Shown here piece after piece: positions 7,167 through 9,537 of a DNA stretch of 9,537 bases (position 1 is its first letter; each line of letters begins with the position of its first letter). Where the stretch lies: positions 1 through 9,537 of the forward strand of contig JAGCWG010000235.1 of the NCBI GenBank assembly GCA_017961965.1, read 5' to 3'. The DNA comes from Bacteroidaceae bacterium. Lineage in GTDB: Bacteria; Bacteroidota; Bacteroidia; Bacteroidales; Bacteroidaceae. The translations under genes and the position numbers were made by a program. The notes under the pieces are model-generated. The model searched no databases, was not told the origin of the DNA, and saw only the letters and a list, made by a program, of their open reading frames with translations.

Positions 7167-7243
7167 AACTCAAAAACATAAGAACTCAAAAACTTATATA
7201 CTTACAACCTCAACTTTTAACTTTTAATTTTTAACTCTTAACT
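7167..7243 (-). repeat. Opposed AACT array with 8-bp then 7-bp phase, right block of the folA-thyA gap
   Basis: AACT (reverse complement of AGTT) or a one-base variant recurs at 7167, 7175 (AACA), 7183, 7191 and 7199 (TACT), exactly 8 bp apart. After AACC at 7206 it continues at 7212, 7219, 7226 (AATT), 7233 and 7240, exactly 7 bp apart. The block is inverted relative to 7039-7126 across a unique core of about 40 bp (7127-7166), so the RNA could fold into a long imperfect hairpin between thyA and folA. A short hairpin (ttttcg / cgaaaa, 7149-7154 with 7162-7167) lies at the edge of the core. Confidence 0.82.
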
Positions 7244-7269
7244 TCTTGTTGTGCCTTGGCACATCAAGA

Positions 7270-8064
7270 TTACACGCTTACTGTTGCCTTGATATGTGGA
7301 TGTGGGTCGTAGTCGCAAAGTTCAAAGTCTTCATATTGGAAATCGAAGATAGATTTGACATTTGGATTTATCTTCATTGTTGGCAACTTGCGTGGCTCAC
7401 GTGTGAGCTGAAGCTTTGCTTGCTCGATATGGTCATTGTAAAGGTGTGTATCACCTGTTGTATATACAAAGTCACCAGCCTTGAGTCCTGTTACTTGTGC
7501 CACCATCATGAGAAGTAGGGCATAGCTTGCTATGTTGAATGGTACTCCAAGGAAGGTATCTGCGCTTCTCTGGTATAGCTGGAGTGATAATCTTCCGTCT
7601 GCTACGTAGAACTGGAAGAGTATGTGGCATGGTGGAAGATTCATGTTGTTGATGTCTGCCACGTTCCATGCACTCACGATTAGACGACGTGAGTTAGGAT
7701 TATTCTTTATCTGGTCAATGACCTCTGTTATTTGGTCTATGTGTCCACCGTTATAGTCAGGCCATGATCTCCATTGGTAACCGTAGATGTGGCCGAGATT
7801 ACCGTCCTCATCTGCCCATTCGTTCCATATTCTTACACCACGTTCCTGAAGCCACTTAGCATTGGTGTCTCCACGTAAGAACCAAAGCAGCTCATATATT
7901 ATAGACTTGAGGTGTAGCTTTTTTGTTGTGAGAAGAGGGAAACCTTCTTCAAGGTTAAAGCGCATCTGGTTACCAAATACAGATATTGTGCCCGTACCTG
8001 TACGGTCACCTTTCTGTACTCCTTCTGTAAGAATGCGATTTAGTAAGTCGAGATATTGCTTCCT
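7270..8064 (-). CDS. thyA: Thymidylate synthase; AGG at the expected start codon
   Basis: Converts dUMP and methylenetetrahydrofolate to dTMP and dihydrofolate. The uninterrupted homologous frame spans 264 residues, the length of E. coli ThyA, with key residues at the same positions: Arg21 in GDRTGTGT (dUMP phosphate), Arg126/Arg127 in [11 protein letters not shown], and the catalytic Cys146 in [20 protein letters not shown] and GDTHLYNDH are also present. The family start MKQYLDLL appears here as RKQYLDLL: codon 1 (8062-8064) is AGG. An in-frame TAA lies at 8071-8073, and no ATG, GTG or TTG occurs before the ATG at 7963-7965 (codon 34). Starting at codon 34 would delete Arg21 and should inactivate the enzyme. 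I therefore give the homologous extent and treat the start as unresolved: an ATG-to-AGG change, a base-call error, or a rare start such as ATT at codon 11 (8032-8034). A good promoter sits about 25 bp upstream. Confidence 0.93.
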   Translation of the reverse strand, partial: RKQYLDLLNRILTEGVQKGDRTGTGTISVFGNQMRFNLEEGFPLLTTKKLHLKSIIYELLWFLRGDTNAKWLQERGVRIWNEWADEDGNLGHIYGYQWRSWPDYNGGHIDQITEVIDQIKNNPNSRRLIVSAWNVADINNMNLPPCHILFQFYVADGRLSLQLYQRSADTFLGVPFNIASYALLLMMVAQVTGLKAGDFVYTTGDTHLYNDHIEQAKLQLTREPRKLPTMKINPNVKSIFDFQYEDFELCDYDPHPHIKATVSV

Positions 8065-8087
8065 AGAGTCTTAATTTCTTTTGATTA

Positions 8088-8117
8088 CAAAGGTACACAT
8101 TTCTTATGTAAATCAAA
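8088..8117 (-). promoter_or_regulatory. thyA promoter, Bacteroidota -33/-7 type
   Basis: On the minus strand 8088-8095 reads TACCTTTG, a full match to the -7 consensus TAnnTTTG. TTTG at 8114-8117 serves as the -33 element with an 18-bp spacer, close to the usual 19-21. Transcription should begin near 8081, giving a leader of only about 17 nt to codon 1 of thyA. This is the best promoter in the window. It supports translation starting at or very near the AGG codon rather than further upstream. Confidence 0.72.
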
Positions 8118-8190
8118 AATAAAATTACAACTATTGCTGGCTATGGATTCACTCCCTTTCTTTGGATAGGTTGGGATGTGGTTTTTGACT

Positions 8191-8222
8191 AAAAAAAGAG
8201 CAACCCCTTCGGATTGCTCTTT
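8191..8222 (-). terminator. Intrinsic terminator of the exbD unit
   Basis: Read on the minus strand, the stem AAAGAGCAA pairs with TTGCTCTTT (8214-8222 with 8195-8203). After one A/C mismatch, two inner G-C pairs close a GAAG tetraloop, and seven T residues follow (8191-8197). It starts 20 bp after the last exbD stop and separates that unit from the thyA promoter. The stretch between it and the promoter (8118-8190) shows nothing else. Confidence 0.88.
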
Positions 8223-8242
8223 ATTATAATTATTTTGAAGTG

Positions 8243-8710
8243 TTATTGCTTCTTCTTATCAGAAGAGTAAACAATCTTCAAAGCGTAAGCCTTTCTAAGA
8301 ACTTGCTTTACATCTGTGATAACACCCATTGGAGTGTGGTGGTCAACCTTCAATGACACTGTGTAGAATGGCTTGTCTGATTCTGCCATACCTGCACGGT
8401 CTGCCATGATGAAGTCATACACCTCATTTGCCTCAGCATATCTGTCGTTCAACTGGATACGTGTACCAGAACCGAACTGGGATCTGAGCATATCAGTTGG
8501 CTGACCGATATAGATGAATGATGTACAAGACTTACGAGCAAGTTTCTCAATCTGCGATGCTTGTGGCTTCTGAACCTTTACCATCATTGTTACTTCTCGC
8601 ATAGATGTTACCATCATGAAGAAGAAGAGGATTGTAAAGATCAAGTCAGGAAGAGATGATGTATTCATCTCAGGCATTTCTCTACCGCCGTCTTTGTTAA
8701 ATCTACTCAT
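8243..8710 (-). CDS. exbD: ExbD/TolR family biopolymer transport protein (second copy)
   Basis: Subunit of a proton-driven ExbB-ExbD type inner-membrane motor, which energises TonB-dependent transport or related envelope work. The 155-aa protein has a short cytoplasmic N-terminus, one membrane helix (about 21-38) preceded by MNTSSLPDLIF, and a periplasmic domain. Asp22 matches the conserved membrane aspartate that carries protons in ExbD and TolR. The periplasmic part has the family beta-alpha pattern, ending VITDVKQVLRKAYALKIVYS before a Lys-rich tail. Two membrane-proximal Met-rich stretches (FFFMMVTSM, VTMMVKV) are unusual but not disabling. The gene starts 5 bp after the stop of the preceding exbD, so the two are translated from one transcript, and a strong terminator follows. 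It is a diverged paralogue of its neighbour, suggesting the two ExbD chains are not interchangeable. Confidence 0.92.
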   Translation of the reverse strand: MSRFNKDGGREMPEMNTSSLPDLIFTILFFFMMVTSMREVTMMVKVQKPQASQIEKLARKSCTSFIYIGQPTDMLRSQFGSGTRIQLNDRYAEANEVYDFIMADRAGMAESDKPFYTVSLKVDHHTPMGVITDVKQVLRKAYALKIVYSSDKKKQ

Positions 8711-8715
8711 AATTC

Positions 8716-9306
8716 TTATAATGCTTGACCATACTTCTTTGGCTCTGCCTCGGAAATCTTCTGTGGGTAAATCTCACGGATAGCTTCCTTCTCGTCATCT
8801 GTACAGAACTCCCAATGGTGATGGAACTCAGCCATTGCGAACTCATCACGAAGCTCGTTGTAAGCCTGAATGAGCGCATCCTGAACGATGATGTAAACAC
8901 CATAGTCAGTACCGCGGTCTGTCTGTACAGAGATTACGTGCTGATCAGTAACAGGAACTGAACGTCCGAGATACTTAATCTTCTTAGCAACAACCTCTGG
9001 AAGGTTTGGATCATTCTTCTCGTTCTTAATAAACTCTTTAGCTCTCTCCTTTACATCCTCAGGTGAAGCGTAGTCGTTTCCGATGAGGAGGTAGTTGTCC
9101 TTGTTGATACGAATATTAAGGATATTACGCTCCTTAACCTTCATTTCATTCTGCTTAGTCTCGTCCTCTGGTGGCTTTGGCAGTGTACGCGCAAGTCCAG
9201 CATCAGTGTCCATAGACGTAGTAGTAAGGAAGAAGATGAGCAACATGAATGAGATATCTGCTGTTGAACTGGTGTTCAATCCAGGCATTTTTCTTTTCTT
9301 TCCCAT
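8716..9306 (-). CDS. exbD: ExbD/TolR family biopolymer transport protein (first copy, extended)
   Basis: Same motor-subunit family as the next gene. Residues 1-10 are basic and cytoplasmic. One membrane helix (about 16-33, TADISFMLLIFFLTTTSM) carries the proton-relay aspartate at Asp17, followed by a long periplasmic part with VPVTDQHVISVQTDRGTDYG (about 114-133) and a helix QDALIQAYNELRDEFA typical of the ExbD fold. At 196 residues it is longer than E. coli ExbD (141). The excess is partly an acidic insertion after the membrane helix and partly a C-terminal tail of about 40 residues containing HHHWEFC and a charged end. The function of the tail is unknown. It follows the partial membrane-protein gene by 26 bp and overlaps nothing. 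Confidence 0.93.
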   Translation of the reverse strand: MGKKRKMPGLNTSSTADISFMLLIFFLTTTSMDTDAGLARTLPKPPEDETKQNEMKVKERNILNIRINKDNYLLIGNDYASPEDVKERAKEFIKNEKNDPNLPEVVAKKIKYLGRSVPVTDQHVISVQTDRGTDYGVYIIVQDALIQAYNELRDEFAMAEFHHHWEFCTDDEKEAIREIYPQKISEAEPKKYGQAL

Positions 9307-9332
9307 AATATTGCTTCTGAGTTAAAGTGTTA

Positions 9333-9537
9333 TTACTTTCTTGTAGCCATGCTGTAGATACCAGCAACTACAGTACCTGCAATAAGGATCAAAATTGACC
9401 AGATACAGATATCTGCCATAATGCTCTCTGTTGGGTTCTGCCAAGCCTTGTTGTTGATGATCATCTGCTCGTTCTGGAAAGTAACACCGTAGATAACACC
9501 AACTACAAGAGATGCAACCATTGTACCCCATGCGATA
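9333..9537 (-). CDS. Small membrane protein of the ExbB/ExbD unit, C-terminal part
   Basis: The frame is open to the window edge, so the N-terminus is missing; the Met at 9519-9521 is probably internal, because the frame continues upstream as IAWGT. The visible 67 residues have two predicted membrane helices: IAWGTMVASLVVGVIYGV, and ADICIWSILILIAGTVVAGIYSM near the end, with a polar loop of about 25 residues between them and a short basic tail (ATRK). I do not see the long cytoplasmic C-terminal helix of ExbB/TolQ, so it is more likely a separate accessory membrane protein encoded between an ExbB-type gene and the exbD pair. That arrangement is an inference, as the upstream gene lies outside the window. 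It is 26 bp upstream of the first exbD in the same operon. Confidence 0.7.
   Translation of the reverse strand, partial: IAWGTMVASLVVGVIYGVTFQNEQMIINNKAWQNPTESIMADICIWSILILIAGTVVAGIYSMATRK

Noticed and set aside
1338..7243. CRISPR array or insertion sequence as the explanation for the repeat-rich gaps
   Set aside because: Units are 7-12 bp with variable filler and no long conserved repeat with unique spacers; no transposase, target duplication or terminal repeats are visible.
7250..7263. Palindrome tgtgccttggcaca after the thyA stop as a terminator
   Set aside because: Five or six pairs with a tiny loop and no T tract on the minus strand; read-through to folA is more likely.

Overview
The window looks like chromosomal housekeeping DNA from a Bacteroidales bacterium, most likely Prevotella or a close relative. 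The evidence for this is: a PorE-type OmpA lipoprotein of the type IX secretion system, tandem ExbD proteins, a thyA-folA pair, AT-rich gaps without Shine-Dalgarno sequences, and several close matches to the Bacteroidota sigma-ABfr -7 element (TAnnTTTG). There are no tRNA or rRNA genes, no CRISPR array, no insertion sequence and no prophage.

Layout. On the + strand, positions 1-1311 hold the C-terminal two thirds of DNA topoisomerase III, followed by a 296-bp gap with phased repeats. A PorE-like outer-membrane lipoprotein (1608-3659) comes next, and its stop codon lies inside a perfect 23-bp terminator stem. A 9-bp-phased CTAG array follows. On the - strand are an unrecognised 181-aa protein (3752-4297) and an RsmF/NOL1-NOP2-Sun type RNA m5C methyltransferase (4405-5787). 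The methyltransferase diverges from an Lrp/AsnC regulator on the + strand (5877-6359). The rest is on the - strand: dihydrofolate reductase (6548-7033), thymidylate synthase (7270-8064), then a separate unit (8243-9537, leaving the window) with two ExbD proteins and the C-terminal end of a small membrane protein.

Function. ThyA uses methylenetetrahydrofolate and makes dihydrofolate, which FolA reduces again, so this pair is a functional unit. The ExbD pair would form part of a proton-driven inner-membrane motor energising outer-membrane processes. The PorE-like protein would tie an outer-membrane complex to peptidoglycan.

Most notable observations. (1) Three gaps carry short arrays in which only a tetranucleotide core recurs at an exact, locus-specific spacing: AGTT/AACT every 11 bp, CTAG every 9 bp, and AGTT/AACT every 8 then 7 bp. 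Two of the three are arranged as opposed arrays around a unique core. (2) The thyA frame is intact and aligns residue for residue with a 264-aa ThyA, but the codon where the initiating Met is expected reads AGG, with an in-frame stop three codons upstream and no ATG, GTG or TTG until codon 34.
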